A stretch of 64,000 bases of DNA from Polyangium spumosum (GCF_009649845.1 NZ_WJIE01000017.1:62001-126000); one strand, 5' to 3'. Shown: positions 52,539 through 62,760, counted from the stretch's first letter. Translations and numbers: made by a program. The notes: a model not told the origin generated them from the letters alone.

Positions 52539-53573
52539 TCAGTTCTTGGGCGGGGAGGGCTGGTGCGGCGCGCGGGTCTTCGGCGTCCATCCCTTCGAGA
52601 GGGGCCCGTGTTTTTTGGGGGTGGGCTGGGGCGGCGGGCGCCAGAGGGTCGGGTCGGCGTCGGCTTCGGGGTCGGGTTCGGCGTCGGCGCAGCAGCGGAA
52701 GGAGACGAAGTAATACGTGAACTCGGGCTCGTGGCTCACGGTCATCGGCCGGCAGGCGTTGCGCACGTGCCCCCAGGCGCCGCCTTTCAGCCCTGCCCAT
52801 TTCGACTTTTCGTATTTCTTCTCCGCGTTGACCCACTCGTCCACGTTTCCGGTTTGGTCGTGGACGCCGAAGCCGCTCACGCAGCCGGGCATCTCGCCGC
52901 TCGACACGCTCTGGTCGAGCCGGAAGAGCTCTTGATCCTGGATCCAGGCCTCGCGTGAATAGATGTTCTTGAGGACGGGCTGCAGCCAGGGGTTGTCGAT
53001 GTTGCAAGCTTTCGGGTCGCGCTTGTATCCGTGAGGGAACGGCGTCTTGTTTGGCCCTTCGCAGGCCGCGACCCACTCGCTCTCCCAGCAGAGGCGCTTT
53101 CCTTGCTCCTGGCACATGGCCAGCGAGTCGTACCAGTCGACCATGACCGGCGGGTGCGCGCCCTCTTTGTTCGGGTACTCGTATCTGTCGATGCAGTATC
53201 GCTGCCGCCGGAGCTTGGTCTTGCACGCCTGCGCCTTCTCGGCGAACTCGTGGCAGATGACGATCTTGTTCGGCTTGTTGTGCTCTCGCTTCAGGCACTC
53301 GAGCTCGACGTCGGGGCAATACGTCGTGTCGACGTAGACCATGTCCTCGGGGCAAGGCGACTTCGTTTCGGGCTCGCTCGCCGGCGCGGGCGTCGCGACC
53401 GCGCTCGCGCTCGCCTCGGTTTTCGCCGCGGGGACGAGCTCCGCCCGAGGGGCGCTCGCCGTCTGGCTCGGCACGGCCGTCGCGTGCGCCGGCACCTCCG
53501 TCGGACCGCCGCAGCTCGCTGCCGTGAGGGCCATCACGGCAGCGGCGATCAACCTGCTCAATTTCGATCCCAT
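52539..53573 (-). CDS. FGE/SUMF1-like (formylglycine-generating-enzyme fold) lipoprotein
   Basis: A 344-residue exported protein. The signal peptide ends in AASC, a lipobox, followed by an Ala/Pro/Thr linker. The FGE-like domain (about 75-300) has CIDRYEYPN, GKRLCWESEWVAAC, GVHDQTGNVDEWV and GGAWGHVRNACRP; it is Cys-rich, and the family's catalytic Cys pair is not clearly conserved by eye. Members can bind sugar or modify proteins. Tail residues are Pro/Lys-rich. ATG 53573. It diverges from sucC by 37 nt. Confidence 0.85.
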   Translation of the reverse strand: MGSKLSRLIAAAVMALTAASCGGPTEVPAHATAVPSQTASAPRAELVPAAKTEASASAVATPAPASEPETKSPCPEDMVYVDTTYCPDVELECLKREHNKPNKIVICHEFAEKAQACKTKLRRQRYCIDRYEYPNKEGAHPPVMVDWYDSLAMCQEQGKRLCWESEWVAACEGPNKTPFPHGYKRDPKACNIDNPWLQPVLKNIYSREAWIQDQELFRLDQSVSSGEMPGCVSGFGVHDQTGNVDEWVNAEKKYEKSKWAGLKGGAWGHVRNACRPMTVSHEPEFTYYFVSFRCCADAEPDPEADADPTLWRPPPQPTPKKHGPLSKGWTPKTRAPHQPSPPKN

Positions 53574-53610
53574 GCTGGACTCATGCGTGTGATACCTTGC
53601 CCGCCCTCTC

Positions 53611-54804
53611 ATGAAAATCCACGAGTATCAAGCCAAGCAAATCTTCGCACGCTACGGGATCCCCGTGCCGAAGGGTGAGCCTGCCTTCTCCGTGGCGGAG
53701 GCGGAGGCCGCTGCGAAGCGCCTGATCGAGGCGACCGGGATCCCGGTCGTCGTCGTGAAGGCCCAGATCCACGCCGGAGGCCGCGGCAAGGGCGGCGGCG
53801 TGAAGGTCGCCAAGGGTGGCGTCCCCGAGGCGCGCGCGCTCGCCGAGAAGATCCTCGGCATGCAGCTCGTCACGGTGCAGACGGGCCCCGAGGGGCAGAA
53901 GGTCCGCAGGCTCTACATCGAGCAGGGCCTCGACATCGAGCGCGAGATCTACCTCGCGTTCACGCTCGACCGCGATCGCCGCCGCATCGCCGTGATGGCG
54001 TCGAGCGAGGGCGGCATGGACATCGAGCAGGTCGCCCACGACACGCCCGAGAAGATCCACACCCTGCACGTCGACCCGGTGATCGGCCTCGCCCCCTACC
54101 AGGCCCGCAAGCTCGCGTTCGCGCTCGGGCTCGGGGCGAAGGAGCAGATGCGGCAGTTCCTCAAGCTGATGGACAGCCTCTACCGCTGCTTCCTCGCCGA
54201 GGACTGCACGCTCGTCGAGATCAACCCGCTCGTCGTCACGAAGAAGGGCGACATCGTCGCGCTCGACGGCAAGATCAACTTCGACGACAACGCCGAGATC
54301 CGCCACCCCGAGTGGGCGGATCTGCGCGACCCGGACGAGGAGGATCCGGTCGAGGCCGAGGCGAAGAAGGTGGGCATCTCGTACGTCTCGCTCGACGGCG
54401 ACATCGGCTGCCTCGTGAACGGCGCGGGCCTCGCGATGGGCACGATGGACATCATCCTGCACTACGGCGGCCAGCCCGCGAACTTCCTCGACGTCGGCGG
54501 CGGCGCCACGCAGGAGCAGGTGAAGAAGGCGTTCCAGATGATCCTGCGCTCCGAGAAGGTGAAGGGCATCTTCGTCAACATCTTCGGCGGCATCATGCGC
54601 TGCGACGTGGTCGCGGCCGGTGTCGTCGCCGCGACGAAGGAGCTCGGCCTGAAGGTGCCGCTCGTGGTGCGGCTCGAGGGCACGAACGTCGAGGCGGGCC
54701 GCAAGATCCTCGACGAGAGCGGCCTGACCATCCAGAGCGCCTCGTCCATGGCCGACGGAGCGCAAAAGATCGTCGCCGCGGTGAAGCAGGGCGCCGCGGC
54801 CTGA
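53611..54804 (+). CDS. sucC: Succinyl-CoA synthetase, ADP-forming, beta subunit
   Basis: Beta subunit of the TCA enzyme that forms succinate and ATP/GTP from succinyl-CoA. The 397 residues start [20 protein letters not shown], have the ATP-grasp [20 protein letters not shown], and [13 protein letters not shown]. The succinate/CoA-binding C-terminal half ends with [11 protein letters not shown]. Length is typical. sucD starts 40 nt downstream, giving the usual operon. The upstream lipoprotein gene is divergent. Confidence 0.97.
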   Translation: MKIHEYQAKQIFARYGIPVPKGEPAFSVAEAEAAAKRLIEATGIPVVVVKAQIHAGGRGKGGGVKVAKGGVPEARALAEKILGMQLVTVQTGPEGQKVRRLYIEQGLDIEREIYLAFTLDRDRRRIAVMASSEGGMDIEQVAHDTPEKIHTLHVDPVIGLAPYQARKLAFALGLGAKEQMRQFLKLMDSLYRCFLAEDCTLVEINPLVVTKKGDIVALDGKINFDDNAEIRHPEWADLRDPDEEDPVEAEAKKVGISYVSLDGDIGCLVNGAGLAMGTMDIILHYGGQPANFLDVGGGATQEQVKKAFQMILRSEKVKGIFVNIFGGIMRCDVVAAGVVAATKELGLKVPLVVRLEGTNVEAGRKILDESGLTIQSASSMADGAQKIVAAVKQGAAA

Positions 54805-54844
54805 TGCCGGGGATGATTTTCGTCACCAGAAGGAACCAGTTGCG

Positions 54845-55717
54845 ATGAGCATTCTCGTCAACAAGGACACGCGGGTCGTCATCCAGGGCATCACCGGGGA
54901 GTACGGCTCGCAGCACGCCCGCGCCTGCATCGCGTACGGCACGAAGGTCGTCGCCGGCGTGACGCCCGGCCGCGGCGGCCAGCGCTTCGAGGACAAGGTC
55001 CCGATGTTCAACACGGTCGAGGAAGCCGTGAAGAACGAGGGCGCGGACGTCTCCTGTATCTTCGTCCCGCCCGCGGGCGCGGCCGACGCGATCGTCGAGG
55101 CCGCGGACGCCGGCTGCCGCCTCGTCATTTGCATCACCGAGGGTGTCCCGGTGCTCGATATGGTGAAGGTCCGGCGCTACCTCGAAGGCAAGGCGACGCG
55201 GCTCGTCGGGCCGAACTGCCCCGGCGTGATCACCCCCGGCCAGTGCAAGATCGGCATCATGCCCGGGCACATCCACAAGCCGGGCCATATCGGCGTGCTC
55301 TCCCGCTCGGGCACGCTGACGTACGAGGCCGTCGGTCAGCTCACGGCGCTCGGCATTGGCCAGTCGTCGTGCGTCGGGATCGGCGGCGATCCCGTCGCGG
55401 GGATGGACTTCGTCGACGTCCTCGAGCTCTTCAACCAGGATCCGGACACGCACGGCGTGATCATGATCGGCGAGATCGGCGGCGGCGCGGAGGAGCGCGC
55501 CGCGGCGTGGATCAAGGCGAACATGAAGAAGCCCGTCGCGGCGCTCATCGCGGGCCGCGCCGCGCCTCCGGGCAAGCGCATGGGCCATGCGGGCGCGATC
55601 ATCTCCGGCGGCAAGGGCACGGCGGCCGCGAAGATCGAGGCGCTCGAGGACGCCGGCGTCAAGGTCGCGCAGACGCCCGCCCACATGGGCGAGACGCTCG
55701 CGAGCCTGCTCAAGTAA
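54845..55717 (+). CDS. sucD: Succinyl-CoA synthetase, alpha subunit
   Basis: The alpha subunit binds CoA and carries the phosphohistidine intermediate. The 290 residues include [37 protein letters not shown], and the active-site [17 protein letters not shown] that contains the phosphorylated His (about 246). Everything matches normal SucD. It follows sucC by 40 nt and is followed by an inverted repeat that probably ends the operon. Confidence 0.97.
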   Translation: MSILVNKDTRVVIQGITGEYGSQHARACIAYGTKVVAGVTPGRGGQRFEDKVPMFNTVEEAVKNEGADVSCIFVPPAGAADAIVEAADAGCRLVICITEGVPVLDMVKVRRYLEGKATRLVGPNCPGVITPGQCKIGIMPGHIHKPGHIGVLSRSGTLTYEAVGQLTALGIGQSSCVGIGGDPVAGMDFVDVLELFNQDPDTHGVIMIGEIGGGAEERAAAWIKANMKKPVAALIAGRAAPPGKRMGHAGAIISGGKGTAAAKIEALEDAGVKVAQTPAHMGETLASLLK

Positions 55718-55722
55718 TCGAT

Positions 55723-55751
55723 CGCGGAGGCCTTTTTCCAGGGCCTCCGCG
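55723..55751. terminator. Hairpin after sucD, candidate terminator
   Basis: CGCGGAGGCC (55723-55732) and GGCCTCCGCG (55742-55751) form a perfect 10-bp stem with a 9-nt loop TTTTTCCAG, 5 nt after the sucD stop. The T-run lies in the loop and no U-tract follows, so it is not a classical intrinsic terminator. Confidence 0.5.
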
Positions 55752-55825
55752 CCTTCCATCCCATCTCTGGGCCCGCTTGCCGGGCAGACACGGCCGCCGC
55801 ATGGTCCCCCCGGGAGGACACGACC

Positions 55826-56446
55826 ATGAGGCACGTCGCGCTCTCTTTCCTCACCTTCTTCGCCACGATCGCCACCTTCTCCATCGAAGCGCGGGCCGAG
55901 GCGCCGGAGACCTTCTCGATCCGGGACCTCAAATATTCGGGCCCCGGCTGCCCCGACGGATCCGTCGCCTGGCTCGCCTCGCAGGACCACGAGGCCTTCA
56001 CGGTCCTCTTCGCCCACCTCTACGCCGAGGTCGGCCCCGGCGTGAATCGCGGGAACGGAAGGACCCGCTGCAACCTCAACATCCTCTTCGATTTCCCGCC
56101 TGGCTGGTCCTTCTCGATCGAGGGCGGCGACGTGCGCGGGTACGCCTTCCTCGAGGCGGGCCTCAGCGGCGTCATCCGCTCGACCTATTCGTTCCCCGGT
56201 TTGTCCCGGGAGGAGCGCGCCTTCGAGCTCTTCTTCCAGGGCGAGATGGACGAGAACTACGAAAAACGCGACGTCGTCACGCCAAGCCGCCCCGTCCCCT
56301 GCACCGGGCGGCGGAACCTGCACATCAAGACGGAGACGCAGATCGACGACAAACGCGCCCGCGGCAGGAGCGGCCTGCTCACCGTCGACAGCGTGGACGG
56401 CGTGGTCCGACAAACCTACCGATTGCGCTGGACCCGGTGCCGCTGA
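55826..56446 (+). CDS. DUF4360 family secreted protein
   Basis: A 206-residue exported protein with a signal peptide (LSFLTFFATIATFSIEARA). The mature protein has the DUF4360 pattern: SGPGCPDGSVAWLASQD, then F..LYAEVGPG, RTRCNLNILFDFPPGW, and a Cys-terminated end. Function is not known; the family is common in actinobacteria and myxobacteria and is thought to be extracellular. It is preceded by GGGAGG 13 nt upstream. It converges with the PP2C-like gene, 6 nt apart. Confidence 0.75.
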   Translation: MRHVALSFLTFFATIATFSIEARAEAPETFSIRDLKYSGPGCPDGSVAWLASQDHEAFTVLFAHLYAEVGPGVNRGNGRTRCNLNILFDFPPGWSFSIEGGDVRGYAFLEAGLSGVIRSTYSFPGLSREERAFELFFQGEMDENYEKRDVVTPSRPVPCTGRRNLHIKTETQIDDKRARGRSGLLTVDSVDGVVRQTYRLRWTRCR

Positions 56447-56452
56447 ATGACG

Positions 56453-57172
56453 TCACGGAAACCGGCTCCGCCGCCTGCGCGAAGGCACGCCCGAGCTCCG
56501 CTTCGGGCCTCCGGCGACGACCCGCCGCGGCACTTTCGAGATACGCTTCCGCACCGCCGGGTTTGGCGGCAAAAACGAGATCGCCACCGCGGCGACGTCC
56601 GCCCCCTCCGCGCCCTGACGCGCCTCCGTGAGGCCTCCGCCGAGGAAGCGGCTCACGAGGCCCTCCACCGCCTCCGCCCCGCCCGGCGAGAGCAGGCCGT
56701 CCGTGAACAACAAAAGGTGCCGCACGCCCGCGAGCTTGCGCTCTCCGGCGCGCACGTGCGCCTCGGCGGACGGCTCGCCGGAGAGCACGTGCTCGTCCTC
56801 CGGCGCGAGGCGCTCGAACGAGCCGTCCGCGCGGACCACCACGACCTGGCTCTTGCCGACCATCACCCACTCGAACGAGTCCTTCGCCACGCGCACCACG
56901 GCCGCTGCGCTGCCCGCGAGCGCCCCGCCCTCGGCCCGCGCCTCGCCGATGCGCCGGTTCGCCTCCTGGCAGAGCTCCAGCAGCGACGCGAGCGTCCGCT
57001 CCCCGAACACCTCGCTGGCGATCGTCGCGCTCCGCCCCCCGTCGAACACGCCGTAGACGTGCCCCGACACGAGCAGCACGTCCTCGTTCGACGCCAAAGC
57101 CTCGTGCAGCGTCTCGACCGTCATGGCCAGCGCTCTCCGGGGGGGCTTTCGCGTCATGTCCCTACCATCCAA
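56453..57172 (-). CDS. PP2C-like protein phosphatase, divergent
   Basis: A 239-residue protein resembling PPM/PP2C phosphatases. VYGVFDGG (near 40) corresponds to the D-G metal motif, and LLLFTDGLLS to the TDG motif (Asp 157). The C-terminal 40 residues are Arg/Ser-rich and probably disordered. Several metal-binding aspartates of canonical PP2C are not clearly visible, so activity is uncertain. A Met at residue 17 (MTVETLHEAL) is an alternative start at 57124. It could act with the Ser/Thr kinases in this region, but no linkage is direct. Confidence 0.65.
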   Translation of the reverse strand: MDGRDMTRKPPRRALAMTVETLHEALASNEDVLLVSGHVYGVFDGGRSATIASEVFGERTLASLLELCQEANRRIGEARAEGGALAGSAAAVVRVAKDSFEWVMVGKSQVVVVRADGSFERLAPEDEHVLSGEPSAEAHVRAGERKLAGVRHLLLFTDGLLSPGGAEAVEGLVSRFLGGGLTEARQGAEGADVAAVAISFLPPNPAVRKRISKVPRRVVAGGPKRSSGVPSRRRRSRFP

Positions 57173-57208
57173 CCAGGCCCGCGGAGCTCCGTCAATCGCC
57201 GGCCACGC

Positions 57209-58183
57209 TCACTTCTTGCTGCGAAACGCGTCCGTCGCCGTGATGAGCTCGTGGATCATACCCGGCTCGAAGGCCGAGTGCCCCGCGTCGGGCACGATCC
57301 GCAGGTTTGCCTCGGGGAAGGCGCGGTGCAGGTCCCAGGCGCTCTTCGCGGGGCAAACCACGTCGTAGCGCCCCTGCACGATGACCGTGGGGATGTGGCG
57401 GATCTTGCCCACGTCCGTGAGGAGCTGGCCGTCGTGCTCGAAGAACCCGCCGTTCACGAAGTAATGGCACTCGATGCGGGCGAACGCGTCGGCGAACGTG
57501 TCGCCCGCGCAGCGCGTGATGTAGTCCTGGTTCTGCAGGAGAAAACTCGTGCTGCCCTCCCACACGCTCCACGCGCGCGCCGCGGCTTGCCGCACGGCCG
57601 GATCGTCGCTCGTGAGGCGCCGGTAATAGGCTCGCACGAGGTCGCCCCGCTCCGCCTCGGGGATCGCGGCGAGGTAAACCTCCCAGGCGTCGGGGAACAC
57701 CGCGCTCGTGCCCTCCTGGTAAAACCAGTCGATCTCCCACTTGCGCAGGAGGAAAATGCCCCGGAGCACGAGCTCGCTGACGCGGTCCGGGTGCTTCTCG
57801 GCGTACGCGAGCGCGAGCGTCGAGCCCCACGAGCCGCCAAAGACCTGCCACCGCTCGATCCCGAGGTGCTCGCGCAGCCGCTCGATGTCCGAGACGAGGT
57901 GCCAGGTGGTGTTGTCCACGAGCGAGGCGTGGGGCGTGCTCTTGCCGCAGCCGCGCTGATCGAAGAGGACGATACGATAATGGGCGGGATCGAAGAAGCG
58001 CCGCTGCTTCCCGTCGCTGCCTCCGCCGGGCCCGCCGTGCAGGAAGACCACGGGTTTTCCGTGGGGATTGCCGGACTCCTCGAAAGAAAGCTCGTGCACG
58101 TCGGAGACGCGCAGGCGCCCTGTGCGATAGGGCTCGATTTCGGGGTACAAGGTCCTGCGTGTAGGAAAAGGTCCGGCTGCCAT
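57209..58183 (-). CDS. pip: Proline iminopeptidase
   Basis: A cytoplasmic or periplasmic alpha/beta hydrolase releasing N-terminal proline. The 324-residue product has VVFLHGGPGGGSDG, FDQRGCGKSTPHA, the nucleophile elbow FGGSWGSTLAL, and DAGHSAFEPGM with the catalytic His. Proline iminopeptidases keep HGGPG and DQRGxGxS. I chose ATG 58183 (MAAGPFPTRRTLYPEIEPY) as the conserved N-terminus; upstream in-frame ATGs only add about 62 poorly conserved residues. No signal peptide at this start. Confidence 0.9.
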   Translation of the reverse strand: MAAGPFPTRRTLYPEIEPYRTGRLRVSDVHELSFEESGNPHGKPVVFLHGGPGGGSDGKQRRFFDPAHYRIVLFDQRGCGKSTPHASLVDNTTWHLVSDIERLREHLGIERWQVFGGSWGSTLALAYAEKHPDRVSELVLRGIFLLRKWEIDWFYQEGTSAVFPDAWEVYLAAIPEAERGDLVRAYYRRLTSDDPAVRQAAARAWSVWEGSTSFLLQNQDYITRCAGDTFADAFARIECHYFVNGGFFEHDGQLLTDVGKIRHIPTVIVQGRYDVVCPAKSAWDLHRAFPEANLRIVPDAGHSAFEPGMIHELITATDAFRSKK

Positions 58184-58408
58184 GGGCGCGCGAGCTTGCC
58201 AGACGAGCCCACGCCTGTCCATCGCTCGCTCGGCGGCTCCCCGTGGTCCAGCCGAGCGCGCCCCCCGCGTCATGCCGCCGCGTGTCACGTCGGAGCGACA
58301 CAAGCAGCCGCCTGGGGAGCGGCCGTAAGGAGGTCGGGCCCCTCCTATGGCGAGCGGTTCGGTACGCAACCGCGCGCTGGAAAATGAGGCCAGCGTGAGC
58401 AGATCCTC

Positions 58409-58437
58409 TTTTCAATGTCGCTGGCACTCGCTATATT
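58409..58437 (+). promoter_or_regulatory. Candidate sigma-70-like promoter
   Basis: TTTTCA (58409-58414) and TATATT (58432-58437) are spaced by 17 nt in an AT-richer patch, about 85 nt upstream of ATG 58524. It is the clearest -35/-10 pair I saw. The other sequence in the 340-nt gap 58184-58523 between the divergent genes holds nothing I recognise. Confidence 0.5.
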
Positions 58438-58523
58438 CGTGTTTGCCATTGGATTCGGGGGCGGATGTCCGCCCCCCACGGTCACCGGCGCGCGCTCGGC
58501 GTGCGTCCATGGAGGAGCGTGCG

Positions 58524-58985
58524 ATGGGAGCTTCCACGAAAATGCTGGGCGTCGTCGCGCTGGCGGTCGCGCTCGGCGCGCCAGCGTCGGCCTGGGCGCA
58601 GGCGCCCCTGGCCCCGCTGACCACGCCCGCGGCCGTGCCCTGGCAGCCTGGCCAGGCCATCACGCCGGCCACGCCGTTCGGGGATGGGTACCGCCGGGTC
58701 CTCTCGGATTTGTCCGAGGCATTCGAGGCATTCGCCGACCTCACCCGTTATGGCGCCCCGCGCGCCATCACGCCCGCCGTGCCGCAGACCGTCCCCTCGC
58801 AGTTCTGGGGCGCGGACACGCGCACGTTCATCCCCCAGAGCCCGGAGCAGCCCACCATTTACGTCGGGCCTGCGCGGGCCCAGTTGATCCCCATCGAGAC
58901 CGCCACGACGGTGGTCGCCGAGTCGCGCGGCATGCAGGGCGTGCTCGTGGGCTTCCAGCTCGAGCTGCCCTGGATGATCCCGTAG
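58524..58985 (+). CDS. Exported protein of unknown function
   Basis: A 153-residue secreted protein: a signal peptide (MLGVVALAVALGAPASAWA) and a mature part rich in Pro, Thr and Ala, with FADLTRYG and FIPQSPEQPTIYVGPARA. No cysteines remain and no motif is recognised. ATG 58524 has GGAGGAG about 7 nt upstream; an ATG at 58509 is an alternative start. Nothing in the neighbourhood suggests a role. Confidence 0.6.
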   Translation: MGASTKMLGVVALAVALGAPASAWAQAPLAPLTTPAAVPWQPGQAITPATPFGDGYRRVLSDLSEAFEAFADLTRYGAPRAITPAVPQTVPSQFWGADTRTFIPQSPEQPTIYVGPARAQLIPIETATTVVAESRGMQGVLVGFQLELPWMIP

Positions 58986-59081
58986 CGGCCCCTGTCGGGC
59001 CGCCCAGAGTTTCCCGCCGCCGGGCGCGCGTGGTGGTCCCCCTGGCCACGCGTGCCCGGTATTTTTTTGGCGGTCGGCTCG

Positions 59082-59771
59082 TCAGGCCGACCAGAGCCGC
59101 ACGCCGCCGCGCATACACGCCACGTTGTCGACGAGGACCACGTCGCTCGGCAGCCCCTCGGCCTCCACGTGCCGCGCGTTGCCGCCGCCGAGGTAGAGCT
59201 TGTGATGGTTGAAGATGGGCGCGATCTGGGCGACCGTCTCCCGGACGCGCTCGTTCCATCGGCGCTTGCCGAGCCTCTTCCGCGCCTCGTTGCAGACCCG
59301 CTCCTCGTACGTCTTGCGCCGGCGGAACGGGTGATGCGCGAGCTCGATGTTCGGCACGTAAAACCCGTCCACGTACAGCGCGAAGCCCATCCCCGTGCCC
59401 AGCGTGATCAGGATCTCGGTCCCGCGGCCCTCGATGACCCCGAACCCTTGCAGCCCCGCGTCGTTGATCACCCGGACCGGCCGCCCCATGCGCCCCTCGG
59501 CCTCCTGCGCGAGCGGATAACCGGCCCAGGCCTCGTGCAGGTTCGGCGCCGTGCGGGTCGCCCCTTCGGTCACCACCCCGGGAAAACCGATGGATACCCG
59601 ATCGAATTCGCCGAGGCCCCCGACGACCTTGGTGATCGCCCCGAGCACCGCCTCGGGATCGGCCGGCTGGGGCGTGCGGACGCGGGCGCGCTCGGTGAGC
59701 GCGTTTCCCTCGGCGTCGAGGACCATTCCCTTGATGCCCGTCCCTCCGATGTCGATGCAGAGCGTGCGCAT
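59082..59771 (-). CDS. ROK-family sugar kinase, polyphosphate-glucokinase-like
   Basis: A 229-residue kinase. CIDIGGTGIKG (about 5-15) is the phosphate-binding motif, and ITLGTGMGFALYVDG the second phosphate loop. GFYVPNIELAHHPF resembles the substrate-binding loop of polyphosphate/ATP glucokinases (PNTELGH). The protein lacks the Cys-rich zinc loop of many ROK regulators, so it is catalytic. It would phosphorylate glucose to glucose-6-phosphate. ATG 59771. It lies 32 nt downstream of fumC on the same strand. Confidence 0.85.
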   Translation of the reverse strand: MRTLCIDIGGTGIKGMVLDAEGNALTERARVRTPQPADPEAVLGAITKVVGGLGEFDRVSIGFPGVVTEGATRTAPNLHEAWAGYPLAQEAEGRMGRPVRVINDAGLQGFGVIEGRGTEILITLGTGMGFALYVDGFYVPNIELAHHPFRRRKTYEERVCNEARKRLGKRRWNERVRETVAQIAPIFNHHKLYLGGGNARHVEAEGLPSDVVLVDNVACMRGGVRLWSA

Positions 59772-59803
59772 GGCTGCATCGTCCCAGAGCCCGCTCGCCG
59801 TGG

Positions 59804-61201
59804 CTAGATCGATTTGTTCGGCCCGATCATGAGCTCTGGCCGCACGATCGTGTCGAACTCCTCCCCCGTGAGCAGCCCGAGCCCGAGCGTCGCCTCGCGT
59901 AACGTCGTCCCCTCGGCGTGCGCCTTCTTCGCGATACGCGCCGCCGCGTCGTAGCCGAGCCGCGGCGCGAGCGCGGTCACGAGCATGAGGCTCTTCGTGA
60001 GGTTCTCGGCGATCCTCGTGTGGTTCGGCTCGATCCCGCGGGCGCAATGCTCCTCGAACGAGGCCATCACGTCGCCGAGCAGCCGGATCGACTGGAGCGT
60101 CGCGTGGAGCAGCAGCGGCTTCATCACGTTCAGCTCGAAGTTCCCGCCCGCGCCGGCGATCCCCACGGCGACGTCGTTGCCTTGTACCATCGCCGCGACC
60201 ATGATCACGGCCTCGCTCTGCGTCGGGTTCACCTTGCCCGGCATGATCGAGCTGCCGGGCTCGTTCTCGGGGATCGTGATCTCGCCGAGCCCTGCGCGTG
60301 GCCCGCTCGACAGCCACCGCACGTCGTTGGCGATCTTCGTCAAGCTCGCGGCGAGCGTCTTCAGCGCGCCGTGGGCGAACACGACGGCCTCGTGCCCGGC
60401 GAGCGCCTGGAACTTGTTCGGCGCGGGCACGAACGGCAGCCCCGCGAGCTGCGCGATCGTCGCCACCGCGCGTGCTGAAAAATCCGGGTGCGTGTTCAGC
60501 CCCGTGCCGACGGCGGTCCCGCCGAGCGCGAGTTCGTAGAGCGGCGGCAGCGCCCGCTCGATCATCCCCTTTGCTTGATCGAGCTGCGCGACCCAGCCCG
60601 AGATCTCCTGCCCCAGCGTCAGCGGCGTCGCGTCTTGCAGGTGCGTCCGGCCGATCTTCACGACCTCCGCGCACGCCTCGGCTCTTCGTGCCAGCGTCTC
60701 GCGCAACGTGGCGAGCTTCGGCAGGAGCGTGGCCGAAATTTCGGAGGCGATCGCCACGTGCATCGCGGTCGGGAAGACGTCGTTCGAGCTCTGGCCGAGG
60801 TTGACGTGATCGTTCGGGTGGATGGGCTTCTTCGAGCCCATGACGCCGCCGCTCGCCTCGATGGCGCGGTTCGCGATCACCTCGTTCGTGTTCATGTTCG
60901 TCTGGGTGCCGCTGCCGGTTTGCCAGATCGAGAGCGGGAAGTGCGCGTCGAGCTTCCCCTCGATCACCTCCTCGGCGGCGGCGACGATCCGCGCCGCCTC
61001 CTCGCGCCCGAGCAGCCCGAGCGCGGCGTTCGTGAGCGCGGCGGCCTTCTTGACGAGGCCGAGGGCGCGGAGGAGCGGGCGCGGGAAGCGCTCGGCGCCG
61101 ATCGCGAAGTGATGCAGCGAGCGTTCGGTCTGGGCGCCCCAGTAGCGGGAGGCCTCGACCTCGATGCTTCCGAACGTGTCGGTCTCGATACGCGTCGTCA
61201 T
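59804..61201 (-). CDS. fumC: Fumarate hydratase class II
   Basis: Hydrates fumarate to malate in the TCA cycle. The 465 residues include [55 protein letters not shown] (catalytic His), and [15 protein letters not shown], the superfamily signature. All active-site motifs are intact and the length is normal for FumC. The start at 61201 is preceded by the divergent desaturase gene after 86 nt. Class II enzymes lack the oxygen-sensitive Fe-S cluster. Confidence 0.97.
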   Translation of the reverse strand: MTTRIETDTFGSIEVEASRYWGAQTERSLHHFAIGAERFPRPLLRALGLVKKAAALTNAALGLLGREEAARIVAAAEEVIEGKLDAHFPLSIWQTGSGTQTNMNTNEVIANRAIEASGGVMGSKKPIHPNDHVNLGQSSNDVFPTAMHVAIASEISATLLPKLATLRETLARRAEACAEVVKIGRTHLQDATPLTLGQEISGWVAQLDQAKGMIERALPPLYELALGGTAVGTGLNTHPDFSARAVATIAQLAGLPFVPAPNKFQALAGHEAVVFAHGALKTLAASLTKIANDVRWLSSGPRAGLGEITIPENEPGSSIMPGKVNPTQSEAVIMVAAMVQGNDVAVGIAGAGGNFELNVMKPLLLHATLQSIRLLGDVMASFEEHCARGIEPNHTRIAENLTKSLMLVTALAPRLGYDAAARIAKKAHAEGTTLREATLGLGLLTGEEFDTIVRPELMIGPNKSI

Positions 61202-61287
61202 GACGCAGGCTTAGCAGCGTCCGCGCTTGTCATCCGTCCGGATCTTTGCCACCTTCCGCCCCCGACGATTCTTACGTGGAGCGAGCG

Positions 61288-62298
61288 ATGGCCGGACAGG
61301 GCATGGATGCGGTACCCCGGGAGATCTTGCGCGCGGCCTACGAGCGCAAGCCAATTTACTTGCTCAAGATCCCGCTGCATTACGGCCTCTGGGCGGGCCT
61401 GACGTGGGTCCTCTACGCGACGCAACATCACCCCTTCGCGATGCCGATCGGCGTCGCCGTCTCGTTCACGATCGCGAACCTGATCCGCGGGCTCGGGGCG
61501 GCGGGGCACGACGCCGTGCACGGCAACCTCTCGCGCTCGAAGACGGTCTCGTACCTGCTCGCGCTCCTGTGCTGGTCGCCCTCGGGCTTCCCGGTGACGC
61601 TCTACGCGAACTACCACCTGCACCATCACAAGATCACGAACACGTACCCCGACGTCGACAACGTCGTGGTCACCGATTACACGAAAAACCCCACGCTGGC
61701 GAAGCTCTTCCTCTTCTGCGTCTACACGTTCGCCTACCCGATGTATTTCCTCGGGCAGATGATGAAGTTCTACATGAAGCGCCTGACGCTGGCGCAGCAG
61801 GTGAGGACGCACCTGGAGACGCTCGGCTACTTCTCGCTCGTGGGCCTGGCCGCCTGGAAGATGCCGTTCCAGGTCTGGGTCTTCTGCTTCCTGCTCCCCT
61901 TCGTCTTCGGGGCGATCCTGGCCAGCGTGACGTCGATGATCGAGCATTTCGAGATGCCGGCGACCGACGACGACGCCTACAGCTCACGCACGTACGGGAC
62001 GAGGAGCCATTTCCTCAATTTCTTGTGGAACAACGTCACGTACCACAACGAGCACCACAAGTACCCGGGGATCCCGTTCTACAACCTGAAGAGCTTCCAC
62101 CACGCCGCGTATCCCTATTACGACGATCGCGTGAAGTCCGAATGTTACGGCTCGGTCCTCGGCCCGACGTTCATGCTCTGGGGCCGGATCGTGAAGCTCG
62201 ACGTGGAGAAGCTCGAGGCGAAGTACGAGGGCCTCGACAAGCAAAAAGAGCGCGAGAAGATGCTCGCGGTGCAGGGCATTCAGCCCGGCGCGGCCTGA
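61288..62298 (+). CDS. Membrane fatty acid desaturase
   Basis: A 336-residue integral membrane di-iron desaturase. Three His boxes are visible: GHDAVHG, HLHHHK and HNEHHKYPG. Four to five hydrophobic helices lie between them. Enzymes of this type introduce double bonds into acyl chains or hydroxylate carotenoids and lipids; exact substrate unknown. ATG 61288 (MAGQGMDAV) has GGAGCGAGCG just before; an upstream ATG at 61246 adds 14 residues. Convergent with the lipoprotein gene, 7 nt apart. Confidence 0.88.
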   Translation: MAGQGMDAVPREILRAAYERKPIYLLKIPLHYGLWAGLTWVLYATQHHPFAMPIGVAVSFTIANLIRGLGAAGHDAVHGNLSRSKTVSYLLALLCWSPSGFPVTLYANYHLHHHKITNTYPDVDNVVVTDYTKNPTLAKLFLFCVYTFAYPMYFLGQMMKFYMKRLTLAQQVRTHLETLGYFSLVGLAAWKMPFQVWVFCFLLPFVFGAILASVTSMIEHFEMPATDDDAYSSRTYGTRSHFLNFLWNNVTYHNEHHKYPGIPFYNLKSFHHAAYPYYDDRVKSECYGSVLGPTFMLWGRIVKLDVEKLEAKYEGLDKQKEREKMLAVQGIQPGAA

Positions 62299-62305
62299 TC
62301 CTCTT

Positions 62306-62695
62306 TCAAGGCCCGCCCGGCACGCAGATCGCCGTCGGCCCGCCCGCCCCCAGGCACGAGAACCCCGGATTACAATCCTGCGCCGAGCCGCAAGGCATCG
62401 CGCACCTTCCGACCTGCGCATTGCAGCGATGGCCGCCGCACACGATCGCGGTGGCCTCGGTGCAGAGGGGCGAGAGCGGGCTCGGCGGAGGCGTCTGCGG
62501 GGCGACCTGCGCGCCCGCGGGCTGGCCTACGGGCGTGGTGCCGTACGTCGCCTGCTGCCCTGCGACGGGCGCTTGTCCTGGCGCGGGCCCGTACGCGTTG
62601 CCGCCCTCGACCGTCGGGGGTGAACCGTCCGCCTGGCTCCCGCCGCAGGCCGCGACGAAGAGCAACCCCAGAACCCCGCGATGTCCTCGGCCCAT
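62306..62695 (-). CDS. Short Cys-containing lipoprotein
   Basis: A 129-residue lipoprotein (lipobox VAAC, Cys17) with a Gln/Pro/Ala/Gly-rich spacer and a small C-terminal Cys-rich domain with CGGHRC, CAMPCGSAQDC and CLGAGG. No recognised family. ATG 62695 gives the signal peptide directly. The arrangement resembles the lipoprotein at 630-1262. It lies downstream of the paralog B gene on the same strand after 65 nt. Confidence 0.72.
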   Translation of the reverse strand: MGRGHRGVLGLLFVAACGGSQADGSPPTVEGGNAYGPAPGQAPVAGQQATYGTTPVGQPAGAQVAPQTPPPSPLSPLCTEATAIVCGGHRCNAQVGRCAMPCGSAQDCNPGFSCLGAGGPTAICVPGGP

Positions 62696-62760
62696 ACCCG
62701 CAGCGTAGCGGAGACGAGGGCGGCGGAAAACACGTTCGAGAGGCGGGGGTGTGCTTCCGT